Assembly: GCA_964345765.1 (NCBI GenBank)
Contig: CAYFSJ010000022.1
Coordinates: 1 to 23,865, forward strand
Reading direction: 5' to 3'
Source: DUUI01 sp964345765
Lineage (GTDB): Bacteria > Bacillota_I > Bacilli_A > Erysipelotrichales > Erysipelotrichaceae
Length of the DNA: 23,865 bases
Position numbers and translations under genes: made by a program. Positions within the stretch are counted from its first letter, which is position 1. The number at the start of each line of letters is the position of its first letter. Under the pieces are notes generated by a model. It was not told the origin of the DNA. It searched no databases and saw only the letters and a program-made list of their open reading frames with translations. Below, one piece after another: positions 1 through 7,002 of this stretch.

Positions 1-1
1 A

Positions 2-30
2 AAAATAGAATCCATTACGGATTCTATTTT
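2..30 (-). terminator. Intrinsic terminator of the Ig-like lipoprotein gene
   Basis: A perfect 12-bp inverted repeat (2-13 and 19-30, 5-nt loop) ends in a U-run in the minus-strand transcript. The lipoprotein stop codon (24-26) lies inside the upstream arm of the stem, so the gene ends within its own terminator. Confidence 0.8.
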
Positions 31-428
31 ACTAACTTAAAGTCAACACGAGTTGTATCAGCTGTTTCATTAGATTCGATATCATAAAGAGGATACAGAA
101 TGTAATAGTCACCCTCCTCTAATGGGTCATATAGATTATTTAAATCAGCTTCAATCTCGCCCGACTCATTTGGCAATAAATGGTAAAGTTCTAAGGTTGT
201 TTCTACACCATCCTTAAGATTAATCAGTTGGTCATTATGATCATATAATTCAAACGGACGACCATATCCAACTTCAGTATCACTGTGGTTCTCAAAAACA
301 AATGTGATCGGTCCCTGTTTAATTTCTTGTCCTTCTTTTAAGCTAAGAACAACCCCAGAGGTATCTTCTTGGTTTTGACATCCCACTAAAACAAGGATGA
401 ATGCTAACAGATAGATTATCTTTTTCAT
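24..428 (-). CDS. Small lipoprotein with bacterial Ig-like domain
   Basis: 134-aa secreted lipoprotein. Residues 1-16 form a short signal peptide with a basic start (MKK) and hydrophobic core, followed by lipobox LVGC with Cys17 as the lipidation site, so the mature protein should be anchored on the outer face of the membrane. Residues about 25-132 look like the Ig-like fold (Big_14 type) common in Firmicute lipoproteins: a strand with the pattern FVFENHS, a GYGRPFELYD segment, a PNESGEIEADL turn, and a closing LEEGDYYILYPLYD strand. That family has no assigned biochemical role, and none is inferred here. The ribosome binding site is weak (GAAGAAG). It appears to be a single-gene unit: an extended -10 box lies upstream at 452-460 and the aspA terminator separates it from aspA. 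Confidence 0.8.
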   Translation of the reverse strand: MKKIIYLLAFILVLVGCQNQEDTSGVVLSLKEGQEIKQGPITFVFENHSDTEVGYGRPFELYDHNDQLINLKDGVETTLELYHLLPNESGEIEADLNNLYDPLEEGDYYILYPLYDIESNETADTTRVDFKLVK

Positions 429-451
429 AGAAACTTCTTCTTTGTTAGTAC

Positions 452-460
452 ATCATACCA
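452..460 (-). promoter_or_regulatory. Extended -10 promoter for the Ig-like lipoprotein
   Basis: The minus strand reads TGGTATGAT (TGn plus a near-consensus -10), placing transcription start near 445, about 17 nt before the ATG. No good -35 is visible; the expected position falls in the aspA terminator. An extended -10 can work without one. Inferred from motif only. Confidence 0.4.
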
Positions 461-462
461 AA

Positions 463-496
463 TTAGAAAAATACACCCTGATTATCTAGGGTGTAT
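463..496 (-). terminator. Intrinsic terminator of fumC-aspA
   Basis: The 9-bp arms at 471-479 and 488-496 (ATACACCCT / AGGGTGTAT) are perfect and are followed on the minus strand by a U-rich tract (UAUUUUUCUAAUU). The aspA stop codon (482-484) sits in the hairpin loop. Confidence 0.8.
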
Positions 497-1876
497 CATT
501 GATTCAGGTCTTAAGGCTTCATCAACCTCTTGTTCTGTCATTAGATTTTGTTCCAAGACGATAGTCCGAATTGATTTATTTTCCTTTAAAGCTTGTTTAG
601 TGATTTCAGACACCTTGGAATAACCTAAGTGTTTAACTAAAGCGGTCGACATCGCTAAAGAATGTTCTACATTTTCCTTAACACGAGCTTCATTAACTTT
701 AATATCTTCAATGGCATGTGTTCTTAAAGTCATCAACGCATGTCTAAGAATCTCTAACGATTCAAACAAGTTATAAAATAAGACAGGCTCAAACACATTA
801 AGCTCCATTTGTCCCGCTTCAGCAGCCATGGTGACAGTCGTGTCATTTCCAATTACTTGGAAACATACTTGGTTAACTACCTCTGGAATAACAGGATTGA
901 CCTTGCCTGGCATGATCGAACTACCCGGTTGTCTTTCCGGTAAGATAATCTCATTAAAACCAACTCTAGGACCAGAGGCCATCATACGAATATCATTACA
1001 AATACGAGATAGTCCAATCGCGACTGTTTTTAAGACACCGTGCACATGAGCGAATCCATCGACATGTTTGGTAGCATCAACTAAGTCTTCCGCACTAACA
1101 AATGATTTTCCGGTAATTCGGCTCAGATTTTCAACCGCTCTTTCACGATAACCCACCACTGAGTTAATTCCAGTTCCTACAGCAGTCGCCCCTAAGTTGA
1201 TAACTTGCATCTCAACGAAAGCTTGTTTTAAACGATGAATATCACGAATTAAAACCGACTCATAACTATGAAAGACTTGTCCCATAGAAATTAATACCGC
1301 ATCTTGAAGATGGGTACGACCCACCTTAATAATTGGACTAAACTCTAAGGCTTTCTTATGGAAAGTCTCAGCTAATAACTCCATTTCATCCAATAATAAT
1401 TTCCCAAGATTTAGCACTGTTAATTTACCAGCAGTTGGAATAATGTCATTAGTAGACTGTGCCCTATTGACATGATCATTAGGATGAATAAAATCGTAAA
1501 CTCCAATCGGTTTATTTAAGATTTGAGCAGCACGATTCGAGATAATTTCATTAACATTCATATTAATGGATGTCCCAGCACCTCCCTGAATCGCATCGGT
1601 CACAAATTCATCTTTAAATTTCCCCGTAATAATCTCATCACAAGCTTTCACTATTGCGTCACAACGTACTTGGTCAAGCTCTCCTACCTGAAGGTTTGCG
1701 AGTGCACAAGCCTTTTTAACCTGCGCCAAGGAAATGTACATCATATCGTTAACAGGACGTCCTGTAATTTGGAAGTTATTCATTGCTCGAACACTCTGAG
1801 CACCATAAAGGGCATCAATAGGAACTTCTACCTCACCTAATGAGTCCTTCTCAATTCTAACTTTTATCTCACTCAT
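482..1876 (-). CDS. aspA: Aspartate ammonia-lyase (aspartase)
   Basis: 464-aa cytoplasmic enzyme of the aspartase/fumarase superfamily; it reversibly deaminates L-aspartate to fumarate and ammonia. The superfamily signature GSSIMPGKVNP, which holds the catalytic serine on the flexible loop, is present, as is HPNDHVNRAQSTND. The segment GAGTSINMNVNEIISNRA is typical of aspartases; fumarases have SGTQTNMNVNE here, as in the adjacent gene. Length matches the family. The start was set at the ATG at 1876 because GGAGAG (1881-1886) lies just upstream; a longer reading would begin at a TTG and consume this ribosome binding site. It follows fumC by 15 nt, so the two are probably co-transcribed and form an aspartate-fumarate-malate route. 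Substrate choice rests on sequence signatures only. Confidence 0.9.
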   Translation of the reverse strand: MSEIKVRIEKDSLGEVEVPIDALYGAQSVRAMNNFQITGRPVNDMMYISLAQVKKACALANLQVGELDQVRCDAIVKACDEIITGKFKDEFVTDAIQGGAGTSINMNVNEIISNRAAQILNKPIGVYDFIHPNDHVNRAQSTNDIIPTAGKLTVLNLGKLLLDEMELLAETFHKKALEFSPIIKVGRTHLQDAVLISMGQVFHSYESVLIRDIHRLKQAFVEMQVINLGATAVGTGINSVVGYRERAVENLSRITGKSFVSAEDLVDATKHVDGFAHVHGVLKTVAIGLSRICNDIRMMASGPRVGFNEIILPERQPGSSIMPGKVNPVIPEVVNQVCFQVIGNDTTVTMAAEAGQMELNVFEPVLFYNLFESLEILRHALMTLRTHAIEDIKVNEARVKENVEHSLAMSTALVKHLGYSKVSEITKQALKENKSIRTIVLEQNLMTEQEVDEALRPESMIHPR

Positions 1877-1891
1877 ATTTCTCTCCAAAAA

Positions 1892-3253
1892 CTATATCTT
1901 TATTGGTCTTATCATTTTCTCATAATCAAAAAATTTATCAAATTCTACTTCACTCATTAACTGATGTTCTAAGACCACTTGTTTAATACTTTTATCTTCT
2001 TGATACGCTTGTTTCACTATTTTTGAAGTCTCATCATAACCAAACTCTCGATTTAGATAAGTTGCTGTCATTAACGACTTTTGTAAATTCTCATCCATCT
2101 TTTCTTTATTAACCGTAATCCCCGATAAACAACGCTTATCAAAAGAATCTAAGGCATCGGATAATAAACGAATGGACTGCCAAGTATTGTACATGATTAA
2201 TGGCATATAAGCATTTAGTTGAAAATGACCTTGTGATGACCCAATCGTAATCGCCTGATTGTTAGCCAACACCTGAACACAGACCATACTTAAGGCCTCA
2301 CATTGAGTCGGATTCACTTTACCTGGCATGATTGAACTACCCGCCTCATTAGCAGGAAGATTAATCTCACCAAGTCCACATCGAGGACCACTAGCCAATA
2401 GTCGAATATCATTCGCCATCTTCATCATATTTGAAGCAATAGCATTGAGCACGCCATGAACAAACACAAAACCATCTTTACTACTCATCCCATGAAACTT
2501 GTTCTCACTCACAACAAACTGTTCATGAAGTAATTGATTTAATTGTTGAGTCACTTCATTATCAAAGTTTTCAGTCGTATTAAGACCTGTCCCCACTGCC
2601 GTTGCGCCAATAGCCAATTTACGAAGATACTTCAATCCATCTTCAAGTTGATTTAGTCCCTCAACACACATCTGTTTATATGCACTTAATTCTTGTCCAA
2701 AAGAAATTGGGGTTGCATCCTGAAGATGAGTCCGACCAGTCTTAATAATATCACCATATTGATCGATTAATTGATCAATTGTCTTCAGTAGTTGAGACAA
2801 TACCGGTATTAGTCTTTCCTTAATCATCAACACCGTCGTGATATGCATTGCCGTAGGAAAAACATCATTAGAACTTTGCCCACTATTAACATGGTCATTC
2901 GGATGAATCTTCCCTTTATCAGCAAGATTAGCGATAACCTCATTAACATTCATATTCGTTTGAGTCCCACTACCCGTCTGCCAGATAGAAAGTGGGAAGT
3001 GGTCGTAATTCTTCTCTTCTAATAACTTGTCACAAGCTAAAACAATCTTATCGGCAATCTCACTATCAATTCTTTTATTCTCTTTATTCACCAAAGCACA
3101 GGCTTTCTTGAGAATAATTAAGCCATCAATTAGTTCATGTGGCATTTTCTCTATCCCAATCGGGAAATTATTTAAACTTCTTTGGGTATTAGCCCCCCAA
3201 CTCACATCTTGATCAATTTCGATGTGTCCATAGATATCATTTACTGTAGACAT
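1892..3253 (-). CDS. fumC: Class II fumarate hydratase
   Basis: 453-aa cytoplasmic, cofactor-free fumarase interconverting fumarate and L-malate. Class II features include SGTQTNMNVNEVIAN, HPNDHVNSGQSSNDVFPTAMH, GRTHLQDATPISFGQE and the catalytic-loop signature GSSIMPGKVNPTQ, all in family order and at family length (about 460 aa). Near the N-terminus the usual WGAQTQRS reads WGANTQRS, a mild substitution. A strong ribosome binding site (AGGAGGT) precedes the ATG. It is the first gene of a two-gene unit with aspA. With a citrate/malate-type transporter and oxaloacetate decarboxylase nearby, it plausibly feeds aspartate carbon into C4-dicarboxylate metabolism; the physiological direction cannot be read from sequence. 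Confidence 0.92.
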   Translation of the reverse strand: MSTVNDIYGHIEIDQDVSWGANTQRSLNNFPIGIEKMPHELIDGLIILKKACALVNKENKRIDSEIADKIVLACDKLLEEKNYDHFPLSIWQTGSGTQTNMNVNEVIANLADKGKIHPNDHVNSGQSSNDVFPTAMHITTVLMIKERLIPVLSQLLKTIDQLIDQYGDIIKTGRTHLQDATPISFGQELSAYKQMCVEGLNQLEDGLKYLRKLAIGATAVGTGLNTTENFDNEVTQQLNQLLHEQFVVSENKFHGMSSKDGFVFVHGVLNAIASNMMKMANDIRLLASGPRCGLGEINLPANEAGSSIMPGKVNPTQCEALSMVCVQVLANNQAITIGSSQGHFQLNAYMPLIMYNTWQSIRLLSDALDSFDKRCLSGITVNKEKMDENLQKSLMTATYLNREFGYDETSKIVKQAYQEDKSIKQVVLEHQLMSEVEFDKFFDYEKMIRPIKI

Positions 3254-3283
3254 TTGACCTCCTAATATTACCTAATTACTCTT

Positions 3284-3317
3284 ATTGTATCCTTTTGTTC
3301 AACTGAAAGCGAACAAA
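3284..3317 (-). promoter_or_regulatory. fumC-aspA promoter region with possible cre site
   Basis: A -10 box TACAAT (minus strand, 3289-3284) lies about 30 nt before the fumC start; no good -35 is seen at standard spacing. The 14-mer at 3304-3317 (plus strand TGAAAGCGAACAAA) has one perfect half of a CcpA cre site and a poor second half, and it would overlap the -35 region, a position compatible with repression. Both calls are inferences from motif resemblance. Confidence 0.3.
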
Positions 3318-3343
3318 AAATAGAACCTATCAGTTCCATTTTT
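3316..3343 (-). terminator. Second (distal) terminator behind the cold-shock gene
   Basis: The 11-bp arms at 3316-3326 and 3333-3343 pair completely on the minus strand, with one G-U wobble; on the plus strand the same position is an A-C mismatch, so the structure favours minus-strand RNA. The arm ends in a U-run. It lies just beyond another terminator at 3349-3373, giving a tandem pair that insulates fumC from the cold-shock gene. Confidence 0.55.
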
Positions 3344-3348
3344 GTTTT

Positions 3349-3373
3349 AAAAAAGCTCACATTACTGTGAGCT
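3349..3373 (-). terminator. Intrinsic terminator of the cold-shock gene
   Basis: Perfect 7-bp stem AGCTCAC/GTGAGCT (3354-3360 and 3367-3373) with a 6-nt loop and six U residues on the minus strand, starting 8 nt after the stop codon of the cold-shock gene. Confidence 0.8.
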
Positions 3374-3380
3374 CTCGTTC

Positions 3381-3653
3381 TTAAAGACTAACTTCTTCTT
3401 CAACGTCTTCAACTAAATAATCTTCTGTTACTTCTTGAGTAGCAGGTTGATCTTCAGTTACTTGTACGTTAACCGCTTTGTCGCCACGATCTTCAGTTAC
3501 GATATCGAAGCTAACGCGATCACCATCATTTAGCGTTTTGAATCCGTCAGAGATAATTCCTGAATAATGTACGAAGACATCTTTACCATTATCCATAGTA
3601 ATGAATCCGAAACCTTTTTCAGCATTAAAGAATTTTACTTTACCTGTTTCCAT
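3381..3653 (-). CDS. Cold-shock protein with acidic C-terminal tail
   Basis: 90-aa protein. Residues 1-66 are a cold-shock domain, a small beta-barrel that binds single-stranded RNA or DNA: GKVKFFNAEKGFGFI carries RNP1 (KGFGFI, 13-18) and VFVHY is RNP2 (26-30). Stand-alone Csp proteins are usually 65-70 aa. This one adds 24 residues (67-90) with ten Asp/Glu and no Lys or Arg, probably disordered. Such a tail could compete with nucleic acid for the barrel's basic face or bind a partner; this is inference. A strong GGAGGTG site precedes the ATG. The gene has its own promoter (3741-3769), an untranslated leader of roughly 80 nt as often seen for csp genes, and tandem terminators behind it. Which Csp paralogue it is cannot be said. 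Confidence 0.9.
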   Translation of the reverse strand: METGKVKFFNAEKGFGFITMDNGKDVFVHYSGIISDGFKTLNDGDRVSFDIVTEDRGDKAVNVQVTEDQPATQEVTEDYLVEDVEEEVSL

Positions 3654-3740
3654 TTAATACGCACCTCCAATTCTAGAAAATAAGAAGTACAACACATCAA
3701 GTCCACAGGACAAAATCTAAGACATTCTTATTACCCTATA

Positions 3741-3769
3741 ACTGTATCAAACTCGAACACCCATGTCAA
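3741..3769 (-). promoter_or_regulatory. Sigma-A-type promoter of the cold-shock gene
   Basis: The minus strand shows a perfect -35 TTGACA (3769-3764), a 17-bp spacer and -10 TACAGT (3746-3741). Predicted start is near 3735, giving a leader of about 80 nt that is long enough for the thermosensing structures known in some csp mRNAs; no specific fold was identified. Confidence 0.7.
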
Positions 3770-3815
3770 TTATTCGATATTTTTTTAACATATTTTAGGT
3801 GCATGTTTGTTAATA

Positions 3816-4928
3816 TTAACCAAAGAAACTAAGTAATAACCCTGCTGATACTGCCGATCCAATAACACCCGCAACATTAGGGCCCATAGCATGCATCAAT
3901 AAGAAGTTGGAAGGATCTTCCTTTTGACCCTCTAAATGGACAACTCTAGCCGCCATTGGCACTGCCGAAACTCCCGCCGCACCAATCATAGGATTAATTT
4001 TCTCTTTAAGGAATTTATTCATGATCTTAGCAAATATAACCCCTGTTGCTGTACCAATCGAAAAGGCAACTAAACCTAGTAAAATAACACCCAAAGTTTG
4101 AGGATTTAAGAAAGTCTCACCATTGGCCGTTGCGCCAACAGTCATTCCTAAGAAAATAGTCACAGAATACATAATCGCATTCTTAGCTACCTCAACTAAA
4201 TTAGGGACAATTCCCACCTCTTTTATCAAGTTACCAAACATCAACATTCCAATTAATGGCGCAGCACTTGGAACAATTAAAGAGACTAAAATCGTAACCA
4301 CAATAGGGAATAAAATCTTTTCATTCTTAGACACTTCACGCGTCTGTTTCATTTTAATTTGTCGCTCTTCTTTAGAGGTTAAAGCCTTAATAATAGGTGG
4401 CTGAATCACAGGCACCAAAGCCATATAAGAATAGGCCGCCACAGCAATTGGACCTAGCATATGCGGAGCTAAAAAGGAAGTTAAATAAAGAGCTGTAGGA
4501 CCATCAGCACCACCAATAATTCCAATACTAGCTGCTTCTAACGCATTAAAACCTAATAACAAAGCACCTAAAAATGCGAAGAAAATCCCAAATTGCGCTG
4601 CAGCCCCTAAGATTAAACTCTTAGGATTTGAAATCAGTGGACCAAAGTCGGTAGCCGCTCCAACCCCTAAAAAGATCAGTGGAGGGAAAATACCAAGACT
4701 AACCCCTTGATAGAGATGACTAAGTAAACCATTCTCACCCATTAGTCCAGCCAATGGTAAATTAGCTAGTAACATCCCAAAAGCAATTGGTATTAATAAA
4801 TAGGGTTCATACCCTTTTTTAATGGCTAGAAACAACAATCCACAGGCAACCACAATCATGATTAACTGTTGGAAGGTCATCGCATAAAAACCGGTTTGTT
4901 TGAAAAATTCGAATAAGATATCTAACAT
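3816..4928 (-). CDS. oadB: Na+-transporting oxaloacetate decarboxylase, beta subunit
   Basis: 370-aa polytopic membrane protein of the OadB/GcdB/MmdB family. It decarboxylates the carboxybiotin formed by the alpha subunit and couples this to Na+ export. Family landmarks visible are GYEPYLLIPIAFGMLLAN near the N-terminus, FLGVGAATDFGPLI (about 86-99), the conserved GGADGPTALYLTS segment (Asp142) thought to take part in the Na+/proton site, YSYMALVPVIQPP (166-178), and a glycine-rich C-terminal GAAGVSAVPMAAR region. Length is typical. The sequence cannot separate decarboxylases for oxaloacetate, glutaconyl-CoA or methylmalonyl-CoA; location at the end of a citrate lyase operon behind an OadA-type transferase favours oxaloacetate. 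It starts 4 nt after the biotin carrier gene. No clear terminator follows, so transcription might read on towards the cold-shock gene. Confidence 0.9.
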   Translation of the reverse strand: MLDILFEFFKQTGFYAMTFQQLIMIVVACGLLFLAIKKGYEPYLLIPIAFGMLLANLPLAGLMGENGLLSHLYQGVSLGIFPPLIFLGVGAATDFGPLISNPKSLILGAAAQFGIFFAFLGALLLGFNALEAASIGIIGGADGPTALYLTSFLAPHMLGPIAVAAYSYMALVPVIQPPIIKALTSKEERQIKMKQTREVSKNEKILFPIVVTILVSLIVPSAAPLIGMLMFGNLIKEVGIVPNLVEVAKNAIMYSVTIFLGMTVGATANGETFLNPQTLGVILLGLVAFSIGTATGVIFAKIMNKFLKEKINPMIGAAGVSAVPMAARVVHLEGQKEDPSNFLLMHAMGPNVAGVIGSAVSAGLLLSFFG

Positions 4929-4932
4929 ACTC

Positions 4933-5277
4933 TTATCCTCGATAGGATACTAATGGTTGGCCACTATCCACAACTTGTCTAACATCGATGAGCACTTCTT
5001 CAATCACTCCATCAACTTCAGAGACAACATCATTTTCAAGTTTCATTGCTTCAATCACACAAACTGGTTCGCCACGCTTCACTTCTTGACCTGGTTTCAC
5101 TAATACTTTTAAGACCGTTCCCTGGATTGGTGAATTTAGAACGTCATTAGAAGCAGTTGAAGGTTTAGCTTCCGATGTTTTAGTCGGCTCTGATTTTTTC
5201 AGTTGGACATCTCCATCTAATTTCTCTACTTCAACTTCATACACTTTATCATTAATTGTAATACGATACTTTTCCAT
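4933..5277 (-). CDS. Biotin carboxyl carrier subunit of oxaloacetate decarboxylase
   Basis: 114-aa soluble protein. Residues about 45-113 form a biotinyl domain with the attachment motif EAMKLEN, Lys79 being the biotinylated residue (most relatives read EAMKMEN). Residues 1-22 resemble the small N-terminal strand segment of GcdC/OadA-tail carriers, followed by a charged linker rich in Lys, Thr, Ser, Ala and Pro (about 27-44) that allows the arm to swing between active sites. Its partner, the OadA-type transferase at 5555-6943, ends without a biotinyl domain, so the carrier is a separate subunit here rather than the C-terminus of OadA. Ribosome binding site GGAGAG precedes the ATG. It lies between oadG and oadB. 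It could be named oadD or gcdC; no symbol is assigned. Confidence 0.9.
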   Translation of the reverse strand: MEKYRITINDKVYEVEVEKLDGDVQLKKSEPTKTSEAKPSTASNDVLNSPIQGTVLKVLVKPGQEVKRGEPVCVIEAMKLENDVVSEVDGVIEEVLIDVRQVVDSGQPLVSYRG

Positions 5278-5288
5278 ATTCTCTCCTT

Positions 5289-5555
5289 CTATTTCACTCG
5301 CTTAATTGATTTAATAACCACATCATTTGATGTATCTTTTTGAATTAATATCCCCGCGATAATTCTAGCCACTAATTGTTCTTCAGCATCATCCTGGTGA
5401 TGAATAAGTGGTTTTACCTCTTGTTCAACCTTATCCTTAGGGAGTAACTTAGACACCCATTCAATAATTAGAGCTAAAACGATTAAAACAATGAAGACAA
5501 CAATAATTGAAAATATACTCATGGAGATTCCATCAATAAATCTATACCCTAACAT
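5289..5555 (-). CDS. oadG: Oxaloacetate decarboxylase gamma subunit
   Basis: 88-aa protein with one hydrophobic membrane helix (about residues 12-33) followed by a soluble charged tail, the layout of OadG. In the complex this subunit bridges and stabilises the soluble alpha and membrane beta subunits. The gene starts within the oadA stop codon (TAATG), which suggests translational coupling, and has AGGAGA at an acceptable distance. It has low sequence complexity and was identified mainly by size, topology and position between the transferase and the biotin carrier. The His-rich C-terminal Zn-binding stretch known from some OadG proteins is not present; two histidines (HH) occur mid-protein. 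Confidence 0.75.
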   Translation of the reverse strand: MLGYRFIDGISMSIFSIIVVFIVLIVLALIIEWVSKLLPKDKVEQEVKPLIHHQDDAEEQLVARIIAGILIQKDTSNDVVIKSIKRVK

Positions 5556-6943
5556 TATCTTAAATCTCCTTGATTATAAATTGTAAATTCTTTTACCGAT
5601 GGTTTTTCTGGTTGATCGATAATGGCATTAGTCGGGAACAAGATATAAGAAATTACTTCCTCTTCCGATGCTTCTCGCTTAATAATTGACTCAAGTTCTT
5701 CTTTCTTTTGATCAAAGACCGGTTCAATTTCTTCAATTGGTTTCTTTTCAATAATCGTCTCATTCTCAAGAATCTGATCAATTACTTCTTGATTAACTTC
5801 GCCTGGGAAAGCGCCATAGAGCCCCATCGCATAATCCTTAATCTCTTTAGGCACCATCTTATATTTGGTATTGGTTAAGACATTCAACACTGCTTGAGTC
5901 CCCACCATTTGAGAGAGTGGTGTAACTAAAGGTGGATATCCTAAATCTTTACGAACATTTGGAATTTCACGAAGCACTTCCTCAAAACGGTCACTAGCCC
6001 CCTGATCTTTTAGTTGACTCATCAAATTACTGAGCATGCCACCAGGAACTTGATAAGTTAAGATATTAGGATTAATTATTAAAGTTCGAGTCGGATACTG
6101 TCCACTATTAATGTATTTTGTCGCAATATTATTGGCAACTTCATACACATCTTGTAGCTCTTCAAACTCTACCTGACTTTCATGTTGACTCAATTTAATT
6201 GTATCCACAATTGTTTCAAGCGCTAAATGAGAGGTCCCATTAGCAAATGGACTGATCGCTCCATCAACAATATCAACCCCTGCTTCAATCGCCTTTTGGA
6301 AGACTAAAGTGGATAAACCAGTCGTCGCATGAGAGTGAAGATTAATTGGGACATCAATCTCTTCTTTTAAACGTTTGACTAATTCATAAGCCACTTCAGG
6401 AAGTAAGATGCCTGCCATGTCTTTGATACAAACTGAATCAACACCCAATTCAACTAATTGTTTAGCATAATTTACAAAGTACTCAACATTATGAACAGGA
6501 CTAATGGTATAACTCATTGCCCCTTGACAATGTCCACCATGCTTCTTCGTAAATTTAATCGCATTTCTAACATTATCAATGTCATTGAGTGCATCAAAGA
6601 CACGTATTATATCGATACCATTTTCTAATGTTAAACGAATAAAACGTTCTAAAGTATCATTATCATAGTGATGATATCCAACAATGTTTTGTCCTCTCAA
6701 TAACATGGATAGAGGTGTCTTTGGCGCCACTTTCTTCATGTCTCTTAAGTTTTGCCAAGGACTGCGTTTAAAAAATCGTAGTGCACTATCAAAGGTTGCG
6801 CCTCCCCATACTTCAATGGAGTTGAGTCCAACCTTTTCCATTTCCCCCAAAATTTCTAAAATATCTTGATGTTCCATCCGTGTGGCTAATAAAGACTGGT
6901 TCCCATCACGTACTGTCACATCATTTATTTTAACCGTATGCAT
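5555..6943 (-). CDS. oadA: Oxaloacetate decarboxylase alpha subunit (carboxyltransferase, no biotin domain)
   Basis: 462-aa cytoplasmic carboxyltransferase that moves the carboxyl group from oxaloacetate to biotin on the carrier protein, releasing pyruvate. Residues 1-300 form the TIM-barrel HMGL-like domain: Asp13 in TVRDGNQS, the catalytic lysine in CIKDMAG (Lys174) and the metal-binding His pair in NLHSHATTG (His203, His205). Residues about 300-420 are the conserved PYC/OADA domain (PGGMLSNL, LGYPPLVTPLSQMVGTQA). The protein ends in a charged segment instead of the fused biotinyl domain of enterobacterial OadA; that function is the separate gene at 4933-5277. The usual RDAHQS motif reads RDGNQS, replacing the histidine. 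Strong AGGAGG site. It lies 59 nt after the transporter, separated by a hairpin (6979-6998). A pyruvate carboxylase B subunit is a less likely alternative given oadB and oadG. Confidence 0.92.
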   Translation of the reverse strand: MHTVKINDVTVRDGNQSLLATRMEHQDILEILGEMEKVGLNSIEVWGGATFDSALRFFKRSPWQNLRDMKKVAPKTPLSMLLRGQNIVGYHHYDNDTLERFIRLTLENGIDIIRVFDALNDIDNVRNAIKFTKKHGGHCQGAMSYTISPVHNVEYFVNYAKQLVELGVDSVCIKDMAGILLPEVAYELVKRLKEEIDVPINLHSHATTGLSTLVFQKAIEAGVDIVDGAISPFANGTSHLALETIVDTIKLSQHESQVEFEELQDVYEVANNIATKYINSGQYPTRTLIINPNILTYQVPGGMLSNLMSQLKDQGASDRFEEVLREIPNVRKDLGYPPLVTPLSQMVGTQAVLNVLTNTKYKMVPKEIKDYAMGLYGAFPGEVNQEVIDQILENETIIEKKPIEEIEPVFDQKKEELESIIKREASEEEVISYILFPTNAIIDQPEKPSVKEFTIYNQGDLR

Positions 6944-6978
6944 TGTCTCCTCCTTTTACTTACTCTTATGATAACACG

Positions 6979-6998
6979 AAGGAGGCCTCAGCCTCCTT
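6979..6998 (-). promoter_or_regulatory. Intercistronic hairpin between citrate transporter and oadA
   Basis: Perfect 8-bp inverted repeat AAGGAGGC/GCCTCCTT with a 4-nt loop, starting a few bases after the transporter stop. No U-run follows on the minus strand, so it is not a canonical terminator in the direction of the operon. It may protect the upstream mRNA, attenuate, or act on oadA: the 3' arm CCTCCTT is a perfect 7-nt complement of AAGGAGG in the oadA ribosome binding site about 23 nt downstream. The structure is seen directly; its role is inferred. Confidence 0.55.
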
Positions 6999-7002
6999 TA
7001 AT

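Noticed and set aside
828..1840. Open frames opposite aspA and fumC, and similar ones opposite other genes (for example 4123-4404, 9425-9643, 10012-10335, 19071-19538)
   Set aside because: They lie wholly within strongly supported genes on the other strand, have no ribosome binding sites or recognisable domains, and their composition is that of an antisense shadow.
1877..1888. Longer aspA reading starting with TTG (MERN-)
   Set aside because: The extra codons are the GGAGAG ribosome binding site of the downstream ATG. The same reasoning removed TTG-initiated or otherwise extended readings of the citrate transporter (8299-8316), citE (10752-10766) and murQ (20770-20811).
3781..3808. Possible terminator behind oadB
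   Set aside because: The weak ACATATT/ATGTT pairing is followed by A residues, not U residues, in the minus-strand RNA, so it does not qualify.
3809..3820. Perfect palindrome GTTAATATTAAC over the oadB stop codon
   Set aside because: It is fully AT-rich, loopless and without a U-run, so it is neither a convincing terminator nor a clear operator. Chance is likely in this composition.
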